Of a DNA stretch of 64,000 nt, positions 48,368 to 60,954 are shown in pieces; positions within the stretch are counted from its first letter, which is position 1; every line of letters starts with the position of its first letter. The notes below the pieces were generated by a model. The model made no database searches and was not told the DNA's origin. It saw only the letters and a program-made list of their open reading frames with translations. The DNA comes from Zhengitettix transpicula. Lineage: Eukaryota > Arthropoda > Insecta > Orthoptera > Tetrigidae. The stretch lies in NCBI GenBank assembly GCA_037074705.1, contig CM073594.1:29852807-29916806 (forward strand), in the 5' to 3' direction. The position numbers were made by a program, and so were the translations under genes.

Positions 48368-49930
48368 TGACAATATTATGAGGTACCAAATCCTGCAGTC
48401 CAATTTTCCTTCTGAGCAGAGAGACAGAAGGTAGCGGAATTGGCACGGGCTGCATGAATGAGGTGCCAACCGTCTAAAACAGGGCTGCCTGCTGACGTCA
48501 AGTGGACAATCAACGCCCCTACTATCTCTAATTGCGCGTGCTTGAGTGACGGCGTGGATTCTCTTTCAACGCATTCTAATGTTTCTTTCTGAGCCAATCA
48601 AGAGGTTTACTGCGTTCCGCCCCAGCGGATCATGACGGCTCGTCTAACGAATGCCATTCTTGAGCCAACTATGAAACTCCGACCCATAGAATCTCAGCGC
48701 ATCTATTAAAACTTCCATACCACCATTTTACGCCCCTTCGAAGAACTAAACAGGACTCTAAGACATGTAGTCAGTGATTTTAACTATTAACTCTCCTGAA
48801 AAACATGTTTTATGGGTAATGACGTAAATTCATTTGAAGGAGAACTATGGTTATATTGTTTCTGATGAATACACATGTGATAAAATTATTTCAACTTTTC
48901 TAGTGAAACAAAAACAGAATATTTCACTTTTACACCTCAATGGACCATTTGCAGTTTATTGGATCATATTTCCACTTCATATAGTCCACACGAAAGAAAA
49001 ATCAATTTTCTGTATCAATGAAGTAACACTTTCTAATAAACATAATTTAACGGTTAATATAGGTTTTCCATGCACTAATATAGCTCAGCAGATGTAGGCC
49101 AGGAAGAGAACCCCATTGAGGCAACTCTTCTCAGCTCCCCCACTCTACACTGGATGACTCGCATCCTCTTTTCATTACTAATCCGCATCTGCAACTCTCG
49201 AATGCATTCTCTCTCTGTTCCAAAAGTTTAGGTAGTGGGTGTTTTTAGAATTCTAAAAGACTTTTCCCCAAGGTTTACGTCAGATAACGTATAATACTGA
49301 ACAATGATATAAATAAATTATGCCATACCTCCAGAACACTACCACTCGCAATCCTATAAATATTTAAAAATATTATATAAATATTTTAGTTATCTGATTG
49401 CATTAATTTTGACATTTGATAACCTCAAATTCATATATTCAACCGTAAATACGAGTAATATTGACACGCCCATGTCATGTGCGAAAATAGAAGTTGAATA
49501 CGTTTTTATTAAAGCTTCAACATTAAATTCTTTTTAATATCTATTACAAATAATAATAAAACATGATAGAACTAAAGTTAAAAATTCAAATTTATGCTTA
49601 ACGTTGACAATGAAAATACTTTTACTTGAATATAAATTCAATTATCACTAAATGCGTATTAAATATTGTCCCACTGTCACTATTTATTTTCTGGGTACCG
49701 GGAGTTGGCGATCATTTCTAAATACCTCAACTCACTGTTTATGAACGTGTCCACAAAACTGCGAAGGAAGAACGGTTTTGATAGTTTGGGGAAACTTCGT
49801 GTGGAGGTGAAGAAGCAAGGTATATATTTTGAATTATAAGCACTTTGGTGGTAAATGTTAATCTTGGGAGAGGCACGAGGACAGTAAATTTGACATTTAT
49901 TCTACAAGATTCTCGTACTGTATGCAAGAG
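48368..49930. other. No gene recognised
   Basis: The DNA at 48390-48680 is GC-richer and includes a TGACGTCA palindrome (48493-48500). The 73-codon minus frame there has no family signature. The rest is AT-rich. Confidence 0.4.
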
Positions 49931-50369
49931 TTTTTTTTGTTTTTTTTAGGGCAACAGGCTACATGAGGGTGATCCACATTGGGCAACTCCCCTTTAATAG
50001 CATAGGAAGGGATTTGAAAGGGGGGATGCGGAAGGGTAGTAGCCAAGGGTTACTAGGGCCCCCGGGCTATATTTTAAGGATCCTACCTGGCATTCGCCTA
50101 AAAAAAATCGACCAGTTTAGGAGGCAGCTGGCCGACTTTTCCAATGGGAATAGCGGACAACTCTTACCGTATGCCCAAGGTCTGCGACCCCGGAACATAC
50201 ACCTCTCAAAAACAGGCCGAGGTGCCTCGGCTTGTGGGAACCTTAGTTCAAAAACGGAGAAGAAAAGGCATCCCCAAAGGTAGCCCCTTCGTATCTCTCC
50301 TAAAAGGATCTACCTGCGAGAGATAATCCCTCGCAGGTACTGCCTGCGAGAGAATAGCCCTCGCAGGCC
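49931..50369 (-). mobile_element. R1 poly(A) retroposon, copy D, with internal deletion
   Basis: T tail at the left, two 5' hairpins at the right (50310-50369). The middle jumps from GGCATTCGCCTAAA to TCGACCAGTTTAGGAGG with an A-run at the junction (50098-50109); about 150 bases present in copies C and E are missing. The frames on it are by-products of the repeat. Confidence 0.88.
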
Positions 50370-51360
50370 GTAATAATATATAAATCATAACTTACCTGTG
50401 AGCAGCCTCGAACAAATGCTTAGTATCCACCCTAGCTCTTTAAGCTCTTAAAGCTAAATTAATAATAATAATATTAATTGTAACCATGTAAGAAGTTAAA
50501 TTCATTTTGCATTAACTGTTATTCATTTTATACATTCAATTCCAATTAGTTGCTTTACTACAAATATAGTTCAAATTTCCGACCTACCTCTGAAATTTTC
50601 TCAGCGATAATTTCCTCGCACTTGATGGGGGGGGGGGGGGGCAAAAATACATGTCTCAGATCAATTTTGTTTAATGGCTATCTACTTTCCAAAATAATAT
50701 CTGGCCTTTACATATTTACAAGAAAAATTTGCGAATAAATATCGCAAAATTAGCCCTTTATATTTTTATCGATTGGATATTTTCCCCACTCATAATTTCT
50801 TACTAAACACCTCAATTACACTTTTTTTTTAAGAATCTAAGACTAAGACAGAAATTAACAACGCAGTGAATACCTGTTGGCGAGTCGGTTGGCTTGCGAA
50901 GCAGAAAATGTTGAATACGATAAAGCGGATTACCTTGGTCCTCACAAAGTACTTAACATCCGATAGCTGGATGAAGTTGCACATGAAATTAAAAATAACT
51001 TACATAAAACCAATCCACGGGATCCATAAAATATTTATATTTTATACAGATTCATTTAAAGGAAAAATTGTTTAGGGTGGCCTTTTTTATTTATAACATC
51101 AATTCTATTATAGAGAGATTGAATTAAAAGAACTGCAATACTTATATGAATTAGTGACAGTCAGAAATAAAATACCCAACTGAAAAGCAAATAAAAGGGA
51201 ATTATTTAATAATTTTGTTGTATGGAAGACGAGAAAGAAGCAGTTCTTAAATAAAACAAAAATTACAGGCTCATGTCAGAGATGATTCACATTAAATCAA
51301 AGATCACACAGCAATTAGTGTACAAAGAGCAATTGCTGCGGTCCCTTATTGTTACGCTAA
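50370..51360. other. No gene recognised; poly(G) tract
   Basis: An uninterrupted run of 15 G lies at 50627-50641. Otherwise AT-rich and unassigned. Confidence 0.5.
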
Positions 51361-51935
51361 ACCTTCTGTTTTTCTCATTGTCGTTACTCCTTTATTGTCT
51401 GCTGTCCCTTTGTCGTTGCGTTTTCGTCGCTTTTGAGTTTTGTCAACCGACGCGTGCAGTTGTGTCGCTCTAGGCGCTTCTTAGCATCTGACGAAAGGAA
51501 CAAGGATCCCAGAAACGTTGATGTGTGGTAGTTATGTCTTTTTTTTTCACGGTTACGCACCAGGTTCTGGATGTTGACATTTTTGCGTCCATTCTCTACG
51601 GCTGTCTTCAGCTTGTGTGGCGCTGCGTGCCGTGTGCGAGCTATATATAGTGCCGGACATGCTGCGACCTGATTGGCCGTTGAGGATCGCCTGACATTTA
51701 CTGCGCGGCATGGAAAAACGTGTCCTTGACGCTGTGGTAAGGCGATCCTCAACGGCCAATCAGGTCGCAGCATGTCCGGCACTATATATAGCTCGCACAC
51801 GGCACGCAGCGCCACACAGGCTGAAGACAGCCATGGAGAATGGACGCAAAAACGTCAACATCCAGAACCTGGTGCGTAACCGTGAAAAATTAGTTAATAA
51901 TTTACACCGGGAAAGCTGTCTTTCTTATTCAAATT
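51361..51935 (+). mobile_element. Penelope-like (R2-related) element fragment ending in a large palindrome
   Basis: The sequence from about 51429 (GAGTTTTGTCAACC, GTGCAGTTGTGTCGCTCTAG, CTGACGAAAGGAAC, GATCCCAGAAACGTTG) matches the inside of the R2 copy at 48158-48357, and the right edge (GCTGTCTTTCTTATTCA, 51914-51930) matches an R2 arm. Between them lies the palindrome described separately. It appears to be a longer relative of the short R2 elements. Assignment to Penelope-like elements rests on these terminal features and is tentative. Confidence 0.5.
51543..51889. repeat. Near-perfect palindrome, 150-bp arms, TATA box in each arm
   Basis: Arms 51543-51692 and 51740-51889 differ at only four of 150 positions, with a 47-base centre. 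Each arm has CTATATATAG (51641-51650 and 51782-51791). In the right arm an ATG in good context (CAGCCATGG, ATG at 51833) lies about 45 bases after the TATA box and opens a frame to 51967 (begins MENGRKNVNIQNLV). In the left arm the equivalent ATG is mutated. The arms look like two opposed promoter or leader copies of one element. Confidence 0.85.
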
Positions 51936-52384
51936 ATTTCCGTTGTGAGAGTCTGTGCGTTATTTAGGAAGTTAAATTAATCAGTTATTTTATTTAAGAT
52001 GCATATCTTTAAAATGAGAACAAGAAATGCATGTGAATATTGGGAACTGGGCGAAAATTGCATTCGACACCTACTTTTTTTTTCATATTATAGAAAGTCA
52101 TTTAATTGTGTTTATGGGTCTTTATATGGAAACTTATGTAACGAATAAAAAAATGATTGACTATAATTTTACATTTGTAATTATTGTAAGTATAGTAATT
52201 ATTGATTATAAAAAATAATTACGGAATGCGAAGAAGATGAATATGGGAACGCCAACATCATTCCGTTTAAAAAAAATTGATTTGCAGAAAATTAAACAAA
52301 TCGTTTTTAATTTAAATAAAAATTAATTATTTAATTTCGAAAATTACTAAATCAAGTAGCGCATTATTAATTTAATTTAGTAAA
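51936..52384. other. No gene recognised
   Basis: AT-rich spacer. Nothing supported. Confidence 0.45.
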
Positions 52385-52482
52385 TTTTCAAACAATGCAA
52401 CCTGGCCGATAACACATTTAGGGATTGAGGTGGAGTTGCGTTACATAAAAATAACGAAAAATATCGGGGGGGGGGGGGGGGT
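52385..52482 (+). mobile_element. R3 fragment ending in a 16-G run
   Basis: AATGCAACCTGGCCGATAACACATTTAGGGATT and GTTGCGTTACATAAAAATAACG match the right part of 33062-33135. The fragment stops at a run of 16 G (52466-52481), where the family has CGGGGGTTATGG, so the G tract has expanded. Confidence 0.75.
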
Positions 52483-52764
52483 TAAAATTGAAATTCTCAT
52501 TTGTGGAATGACGAGACAGAGTTATGATTTCGTTAGGAGTTTCTGCGACTTTTGCCTATATTGATATGGGGCTGTTTCTGTCTTCAATGAAAAATTTCTT
52601 TATTTTTATAACCTGAATTTACAATTATTTAAATCGTTCTTATTTTCCCAAGAGAAATTTTTTACTCAACACGTTCGAGTAGAACTGTTTTCTTGCATTG
52701 CTTGATAATCACTATAGCGTTAGTACTTCTCATTTTTTATAGTAAGAGGCAACAAGATGGTAAT

Positions 52765-52873
52765 CAACGTGGTGTAAACTTCTCTTTAATGGCATAGGAA
52801 GCGATTCGAAAGGAAGGGTAGAGGTATGTAGCTAACCCCCCCGGGGTATGGTTTAAGGATCCTACCCGGCATT
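52765..52873 (-). mobile_element. R1 retroposon, fragment F
   Basis: A diverged piece with TTTAATGGCATAGGAAG, CCCCGGGGTATGG and GGATCCTACCCGGCATT, in the same orientation as copies A and D. More diverged than the other copies. Confidence 0.75.
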
Positions 52874-54829
52874 TTCTGTTTTTAATCCCATTATATCCTG
52901 GTTTAATTTTTGTCTCTTTATTAACTAGTATGATCGTATGTTTTATTTATTAATTCTCAAAAATTTAGTGATCAGATATTTTAGATTCGGAGTATTAGAA
53001 ACCCAAATTGTTATTCAAAAATTTACCTAACTAATGGGCAAAAATCAAGGAAATTGTGCGCAGATAGAAACTGTTCAAAGTATTTATTTCCGTAGAAGTG
53101 TAAAAAATAAAAAGACACAACTATCTGAATTTTTAGGATGTTGAGATTTGTAAATCCGAGTGCAGAATTTTTTTCTACGCGCCGAATGATAGTCAACGGT
53201 CATAGCTAGTTAAGTAAGCTTACTCTAGACATTTCACGATTTTTTAATAGATAAGTAAAGGTAAAGATTCTAATTTTATTCTGATTCTGCGGCAATAGAG
53301 ATTTAAGCAGGTACCCGAGGTCGTAAATAGTTGGTAAACAGTGAGAAAAAAAAACTGTCGTGAAGGTTGCACTTCCAAACCGCGAATACAAATATTTCGA
53401 TTAGTCACCATGTTTCCAAACAAATGGTCGTCACTGTCAGTTCCATTCATGAACATCAACTCTGAAGACAGAGACAGCCTATACCATAAGCGTTTTCTTT
53501 ATGGATTAGTATTTTAAGTTTGAAGGACGCTGCTAAATCCCCCGGTGCAGAGCCAGAATGAGGCAGGCTCCTTTCCTAGCGAATGGAATGTCCTATTACC
53601 AATGTCCACAGATGGTCGAAGGCTGACTGCAACAGGCGAGACCCTGTGTGTGTGTGTGTGCGGACAGAAAATAATTGCAGTTACAGTTGTTTATTTGCCC
53701 TCGTTAGAGAGACACTGATGACGTAGACTTCGTACCAGATTGTTTGCAGTAAAACGTATTTGTTTCCACTGCGTAACCAGCGGGATTAGCACATGGCAAC
53801 CAGCAGAATAGCCAGCACCGGTAATAGTGAGGCCTCATGCTTTATTAATTAACTCTTTTTTTTTTAGATTTTGAAGACGAGTGAAAGACATGCTTTGACA
53901 GCCTAGATCAATAAGTACTCACAAAACAAAATAAAAAACAAATTATTTTTACTTCAGTTCGATATACTTTGACCAACTTTTTCAAGTCGCTCAAAAATTT
54001 TATAAGCGTTTAAAAGTTTCACATTTACGCAACAGAAAAATTCGCGAGGGGACATATCTGACAAAGGTGGTGGATGCGACAACAGTTCTAAATTCATTTA
54101 GACTATTTTAGGGCATCTAACTTGATGCTCGAGTGCAAATATTCAAAGTATTTCTTCTAGACCAAATGTCCTATAATAAATAATAATAGTCTACATTTAT
54201 CGTTCGTTTTTTTTTATTGATAGTCAATGTGGATAATTCCCCCCTCCCTAAAAATGTTGCCACCACCTTCCCTTCGATTTCACCGCCTTTGCCTTCTTTT
54301 GAGCAGGCTTTGCCTCTGGTGCATCCACATATAATCAAGCGAATTATCTACGTAGAAACACTTCAGGGTTCCAACTAAAAAGCGGAAAACGTGCCACTGA
54401 ATGGTTGAACACGTTAAGCAAACGTGGCAACCATCTTGCCGATACTTTCCGAGGCACATATTTTTCCACGAAAAATTGAAACCACTGGGAAATATCGACA
54501 GAGTTGCAGTTGCAAATATACTACCAGTACTTATTGACTAATCTTGTATTTTGGCAATTGTATGTTGTTGGCGGCAGAATTGTATTGTGATTGAAAAGGT
54601 CACCATTTAACTGCAAAACATACTACCATTTTAAGGCTATTTTAAGTTCCACTTAAGTTGTTACATTTGCGTTATCTAACGTTTCTTTGATATTTCCGAA
54701 GATATTTGAGTCAGTTTCATTTTATAGTTTATATGGAACACATTCTACAGCTTAATTGAAAATTCTCGCCGTTTCATTCAAGATCATTAACAAATGTATA
54801 GAATAACTGTCTGTATTAGTTCCTTGTCA
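52874..54829. other. No gene recognised
   Basis: Contains a (GT)n run at 53646-53661 and a moderately GC-rich patch at 53540-53660. No coding homology seen. Confidence 0.4.
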
Positions 54830-55060
54830 GATCTCCATAGCCAGACCAGCGAATATTGTGGCGTCTTCTACAAATCGTAGATAATATAGAATTTCCCGGT
54901 GTCATCGGGTTTGAACCCAGACAACAGATGGTGTATCTGTCACCTTATGACGATTGCGTAGGTAGCAGTCGAAACGTTGCGTTCCACAAGAACTGCAGCC
55001 TTTGTCTAAATCCGGAAACTCTATACGTCTGCCTTTATTACTAGGTTAATTTATTTATCA
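54830..55060 (+). other. Possible Penelope-like terminal relic
   Basis: TTATGACGATTGC...GCAGTCGAAACGTTGCG (54945-54982) has a six-base stem GATTGC/GCAGTC followed by GAAACG, the layout of Penelope-like terminal hairpins. A GGGTTTGAACCC palindrome lies at 54907-54918. No reading frame. Confidence 0.35.
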
Positions 55061-58000
55061 CTAAATGATTTTAAAATTTATTTAAAAGTAGCAGTCAACA
55101 GGTTAAAACTTATAATATCACATTGAACACTTCTCAACAAATTAAGCCCATAAATTTTCACCTTCTAAATTTCCTACATATAAATTGTTCTTATTGTCGT
55201 CGATGTTAACCATTGCGTTCTTTATAATATATGAGCATACTCTATTTACTAATATATATAAGGGTCATAAAGTGCTCAAGCTATTAGGTGCCAACTTTTA
55301 ATAAAAATCAGGAAGGAAAACAACAGGAAACAACACTTTCTCATAACGATGCAACTTCAATGATTAAAAATTCCATCATTAATTCCACGGGAACACGATG
55401 TCGGTGTGAAGCCTGTGTTCTGTCACGTTGACATCAGCTCACGAAAAATTCGTTCTTCTCAAGGACCCGATCCGAAACTCAATGGTTGTGCGGGAACAGC
55501 TTCGGAAGCTCTCTTAAAAATAGATTACTCCCACCCTTACCTTGGCCCTGTTGCCCCTCTCCACGGTCCTATAAACAAGAACACAGACTATTAGCCTTTA
55601 ATAAGGCAATAAATTGTTCTATTATGTAAAGCTTCCAACTAGGTTTTCCCATTTTTCAGCTAAGAAAAGTAACGTTACATATGATTTAGTATTTTCTAAT
55701 TGTCGATTTTATGTTAAAAAATTAATTTTACACAATTTCGGTTCATATATTAAGGGATGGGAAAGAATGTATTGAATTTAATTTTCTAAAAACGTTCAGT
55801 CGTAAAATTTATGTTTTACTGGATTTTCCGTAATGTGGACAGGTACCTGCCGGAAACAGATATTCACTTGGTTTGACAATTCCTCGATGACAAGTTAAAT
55901 TTAATATTTTGTTTTAATAATTTTTGATTTTTTTTAAAAAATTACATAAATGATCCTTGATAAATTGTAAATGAATCTCTAAAATTTTTTTTCTTTGTAC
56001 AGATGAAAATGGCAATTTGCCGAAAGCTCCTTAAATTTCCAAATTAAAGATTTGAAAAATGAATCATTAATGTTTCAAGTCAATTTGATAACTGATTATA
56101 AACATTTGTGTTAATACTAAAATTAATAATTTATTATTTATAAAACTTTTTAATATAAATTGCATATTATTGAATAAAATATACAATCTGTAAGAGATTT
56201 TGTGACTTCTTTTGAAGTCGAAGCCTGCGGTGGCTTTGGAAAATGGTTAATACAATTTACAGTATTTTATCTGAAGATAAGTATATTTATAATACAAAGC
56301 CCAGGTTATAGAGAATGCGATATTTTTAAGTAGAATTGTGACACAAGTAGTCGTATATTACCATTAGCCTTGGTGTATTCAGATATTCATGTTAATTATT
56401 TTATTGAAAAATGAATATGTATATAAAACGTGAATTCCATAAACATTCTGGATTGCAATTTTGATAGTGTTCGTTATTTTCAGTGTGTACATTTTTAAAA
56501 ACAGAAAGTTATTTCCCTTAGTTTATCAGCTCGACATATGGATACTGTACTTCTCGTATTTATGCATAACGTCATAACAGAAATCGTTTCGTAATATAGT
56601 TTTCTCTTCAGAATAGAGTTCAAGGTTTCCATCTCAGGTGTGCTCCAGAAATAGCACGTTGGGCCACTCGGATTTTTTAGCGTGGGAGTAATTTATTCGT
56701 GTTTGCCAAGGGTCTTTAAAGGGATGAGCGGAGATGTCTCTGTGATAAGGTCAAGGTTCCCGGGAATATTGCCAAGACCACATACTGTTAAGGCCAATAG
56801 AAGTTGTTGCACTTCTGCGGCAAAGATAAAGAAACGATAGCGAAATACTGTCCACTACTGAAATTACGGCTTCGGCGAGACAAATCTCACGGATTCCTTG
56901 GAACTGATCCAGGAAAGGCAGCTAAATTTATAATTGCGGGATCAACAAGTTATTACATTATTGCGAAAATATATTTCGTATTCAATAAGTGATAAATAAT
57001 TCAATAACGTGGGGAATTCTGCGGAGCTACAGAGTGCTAAATTATTTTGGTATAATACTTCATTTTTATTTTTCTACAATTGGTATATGCAGTTCTAGTA
57101 ATAATTATTTGATCCCGTGTCATAGCCATCTTTACAACATGATTCGTAAAACAGGAAAATACATTAAATGGACCTATAAAAATTGTTGTAGTCGCCAAAG
57201 AATGATTATTGTGTTAAAACTTTAATTAATACTTAGAACTATTTATTTATGCACTAATTATAAAATTTAAACTTATTTCGACAGCTCCTTTGAGAGCTGG
57301 GTTATTGTACCGATTCTTCTAAACTGACAAAACCGGGGTAATTGTGGCTTAAAAAAATAAAATAACATTAGTAGTGACTGGAGACAAATAAAATGCTTTA
57401 ACTCAGTAGTAATAAAAATTTATAGGAATCCAAAACAATCCCAATTATATTTATTATCACAAATAATAATCTTTGAATGGGCTAAAAAAATTTCTTCAGA
57501 GTAAATATTAAAGAAAAGTTATTTATTTGTCAACCTCTATAAAATTAAAAGTTTATCATTTTTTTTATAATTATCGAATAGTTGGCTTTAGAAATAAGTC
57601 ATACATCAACATTTTTTATCGCTAGGTATTTTCTCAGGCATTTCTCTAAGCTACACTTGGTAGATTCGGTACAATTATGCAGTTTAATAATAACCCCCTG
57701 TGAATGAAGGGCAGCAATAATAAAAGTTGTGTAGAACTATGATCAATGATGCAAAGAAGTAGCACTTTACATTAGACTAGGTTACTGCTGGGGCTGACAA
57801 CCAACTGTTGATTTGACAATGGCTTCCTCAGTAATGGAGCATACAGAAAACACAGAATTATTGGATGCTTTCTGTTGGAATCCAGTGGAACTATTGTGGC
57901 TCTTGAGAGACATCAAAATTATTGTGACTCGTATTAATTTTTTATGTTTCTCCTGTGTTATTTGTAAAATATAAGAAAATATCGTTGTGATTTGGTAACC

Positions 58001-58659
58001 CAATCGCGTCAAGCACGTTACGCCTGCCAATTATACTTACGTAATATTACGGGAAAATCGGCAACTATTACATATAATTTAGCAGTCAAGTGTTCGATGA
58101 CAGGAAACGTACGTTGCTGATAAAATCAAAATTTTGTGAATACAAAAGTAAATTAAACCTATTTTACCTGCAAGGGATTTCAACGTACAACAGTAATTTA
58201 CGGAGACTCGTCTGCCGCAAAAAAACCACGGGAAAACAACATTACTACTTTCACAAGAAAAAACATTGTGCAACTGATAGGTGTGGAAACTAGCGTGAGA
58301 AGAAACTTATTAACCGTCTGTGCGAGTTTAATGAGTTCAAGTAATTTCCAATGATTTCATATTCCCGCTATTTGGTATGATTTTCATCTCTCCAGTTCAA
58401 AAAAGGACAGTGTAGATTATAAGCAAGGTACAGAAATTAATAGTTTATTTAATAAACGTTAGGTTAAGGTTTCGTTGATTAATTAAATGTTGGTGGTTAA
58501 TAGTCAGAATAGATCCTTTTTTGGCCTTTCTTTGAGGAAGCAGAGTTCATCGCCATAGAAATGTACTGAATGTTATAATAATAAAAATAATCAACATACC
58601 CAATACCGAATTTAATTAACATTAATCGAACACACAAATCTAATTTACTTATTGTAAAC
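55061..58659. other. No gene recognised
   Basis: AT-rich spacer with scattered short frames on both strands, none with a family signature or convincing splice context. Confidence 0.45.
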
Positions 58660-58815
58660 TCGTAAAACGGACGTCGCTTGCGAAACTCTCGCATGGGAGG
58701 ACGACGTCGGAGGACGCAGAGAAAAACTGACCTGCGTCGCTACTGTAGAAGTGAATAATAGAGGACGAACGCAAAGTTCGATCCGGAATGCTTGTGAGCG
58801 ATAGCGAACGACCAG
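58660..58815. other. CpG-richer patch, function unknown
   Basis: Repeated GGACG and GACGTCG words (58668-58725) and several CG dinucleotides in AT-rich DNA. It could be a promoter or unseen exon of a gene whose coding part lies outside the window. Confidence 0.3.
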
Positions 58816-60035
58816 TCACAGTACGTTTTAATTAAATATTCTAATTTACCATACATAAGAAACTAATAATTAGGCTAAGAGGCACAAAACTTGAACACCA
58901 CTTTAAAGATGGTCATTATCCTCTGTCTTGGTGCCGTCAATAAAAACATCCCTTGGCACAGAAGATGTACAGTATAACAGTAGAAAAATCTTTCAGTAAA
59001 GCATTATATATAATTACAATGTGCATTTTAAGCTCGCAGCACAGTTCATTTTTACGATTTTAAAGTATTTTTTATGATGGAGAGCGACCGAGAAACTCGT
59101 ATCTTTATTAGAGACGTTTAAATAAGTTATTTTAATAATATCAGCAAAGGTTGTTATTATGTCAAACAGAAGTGAAGAATTATGAGAAGTGAAATCAAGG
59201 TGTGTACTGTCCGATTTTAAAGCTAATATTTATTAGGCGTCTTTTCCATTGGTCTTAAATTTCCATTTTAAAAAAATTGGAAATACTTATAACATCATGT
59301 AAATATAATCGTCTAGTTTGTAAGTCTTTTTTTCACTTACGACTAAATATTTACATATAGGTCTCCAATCTCTGCTAGTCTACTTTACTGTCACGCTTTC
59401 TCAGATAAATGTCTTACAAATACCGTATAAAATACATATTTAGCGACCGCATGAAACGTGACTGAATGCAGATATGCGAAAAGAACCATTTTATCGAGTT
59501 AATGTTAACGAGATGCCTGATGAACTGATTTTCCCAATACAATACTGAAATCTCTCTCATTTTCTCAGAGTAAAATAAGAAATGTATACTTTGAAAAATC
59601 ATTTGAGAGGAAAAGCGTGGGACAAAGTTTAAGAGCCCGACCTAGTTCTGTTTTATGATTCCCGTAGTTAATTCGTTATACAATAAGTATCATATTTTTT
59701 CTATATACCCCGTTTAGGGATAAAAAAGTAAATGGTCAAGAATTGCACCCAATTAAACGCCGCAAATTATCTCTTAATTTTAATAAAGATTTTCTGCATT
59801 AAAAAATAAAATGTAGCATTGAAATCGTGAATTTCCGGAAGTGATGCATAAAGATGAAAGTTTTGAAATGCAATTCTGAACAATTACGACTTTAAAGTTG
59901 GACCACAGTGAATATTATGATTTTAGTCTACATGGTACGGAATGGAGGTGTCGCTTATTTTCCTGGTATGAAAGAGGTCTTTCTTCTAACAAGGATCCAT
60001 TATCGCTTCTGTGTTTGTTAGTGTTACCCCCTGAC
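58816..60035. other. No gene recognised
   Basis: AT-rich spacer. Nothing supported. Confidence 0.45.
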
Positions 60036-60039
60036 CCAG

Positions 60040-60235
60040 AATCCTGCATCCAGTCCAGTTTCGCGACAGGGAGATCCCGTGGCTTGGAGCGCGCTCAGAT
60101 CGCGTGGGCGGCTGACGTCACAGGCCTCCTGCCTATTTTAGGTTAGACGCTCGGCGTCGTGCGTGGGCGCCGCGGACAGAAGTCGTAGGTGTCAACTGCC
60201 ATGCCGAATGTTATCGCCGGCTGATCGGGTCCGTA
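60040..60235. promoter_or_regulatory. CpG-rich cluster with CRE and EGR-type motifs
   Basis: A sharp rise in GC and CpG. Contains a perfect CRE palindrome TGACGTCA (60113-60120) and two copies of GCGTGGGCG (60102-60110 and 60161-60169), the classical EGR-family zinc-finger site. The clustering suggests a promoter or enhancer, possibly with a first exon. No coding frame or clear donor was assigned, so the direction is unknown. Confidence 0.35.
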
Positions 60236-60941
60236 ATAATTTCTGTGACTCAGCTCAAATCTTTACAATCTTCATTCCATCATTTCCATCAAGAAAATTT
60301 TGACATATACAATTAACTGCATTCTGTTGATAGCAATGAACCGATCCACGTAGACTTTTCGGCGCTCCTGCATTTACTTCACAGAAAACGAAAAACCAAT
60401 CATAATCTGTATAAAAGTATCAACTCGAAATCTGCCATAACACATTCATATTCGATTAAAAAAAAATAACGCACAGATGTTGGAATATATTCGTTTGTAA
60501 ATAAGTGTAAATGGGAATGGAATTACTAGCCTACAGATACACTGAAAATTTTTCCTAATATCAGTGAACATTTTATTCATCTCTTTTAGAGACAATACGA
60601 TCAAAGGCAGCGGAGATTCCAATTATTTTTATAGTTCTTTTTCTGGATTGTTGGGATATTTTCTTAATATTAATTTCATTTTATGTGGTTTTATATAACA
60701 GCCACGGTGGGAATACAAAATATATAATTATTGTATATATTAAACGCTATGAGTAAGCTTGTTAAATTGTCTTGCCTATAAAAATTGTGAACGTTTACCT
60801 GAAAACTTCTCCAGATAGAAATATTTTCTATTTACTTTCTCTCCTGGTTCCGAAATTTCTATCGCTCAAGGACGTGTTGTGCTTTCTTTGGTAAATGTAG
60901 TCGTTTTTAGGCAAGTTAATAATATAAAATATTGGTGGCAT
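60236..60941. other. No gene recognised
   Basis: AT-rich spacer up to the target duplication of R1 copy E. Confidence 0.45.
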
Positions 60942-60954
60942 ATGTCCAAGGCCA

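Noticed and set aside
48390..48680. GC-richer block with a TGACGTCA motif as a promoter
   Set aside because: One CRE-like palindrome alone is weak evidence, and no transcript direction or exon could be assigned.
49963..50283. 106-codon plus frame (begins MRVIHIGQLPF)
   Set aside because: Entirely inside R1 copy D and crossing its deletion junction; it is antisense to the retroposon.
51384..51815. 143-codon minus frame
   Set aside because: It lies across the palindrome and element tail; its second half mirrors the frame in the other arm. It is explained by the repeat and has no protein signature.
54907..54918. GGGTTTGAACCC, resembling a tRNA B box
   Set aside because: No A box, no cloverleaf and no acceptor stem at suitable distances. 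It is a simple palindrome.
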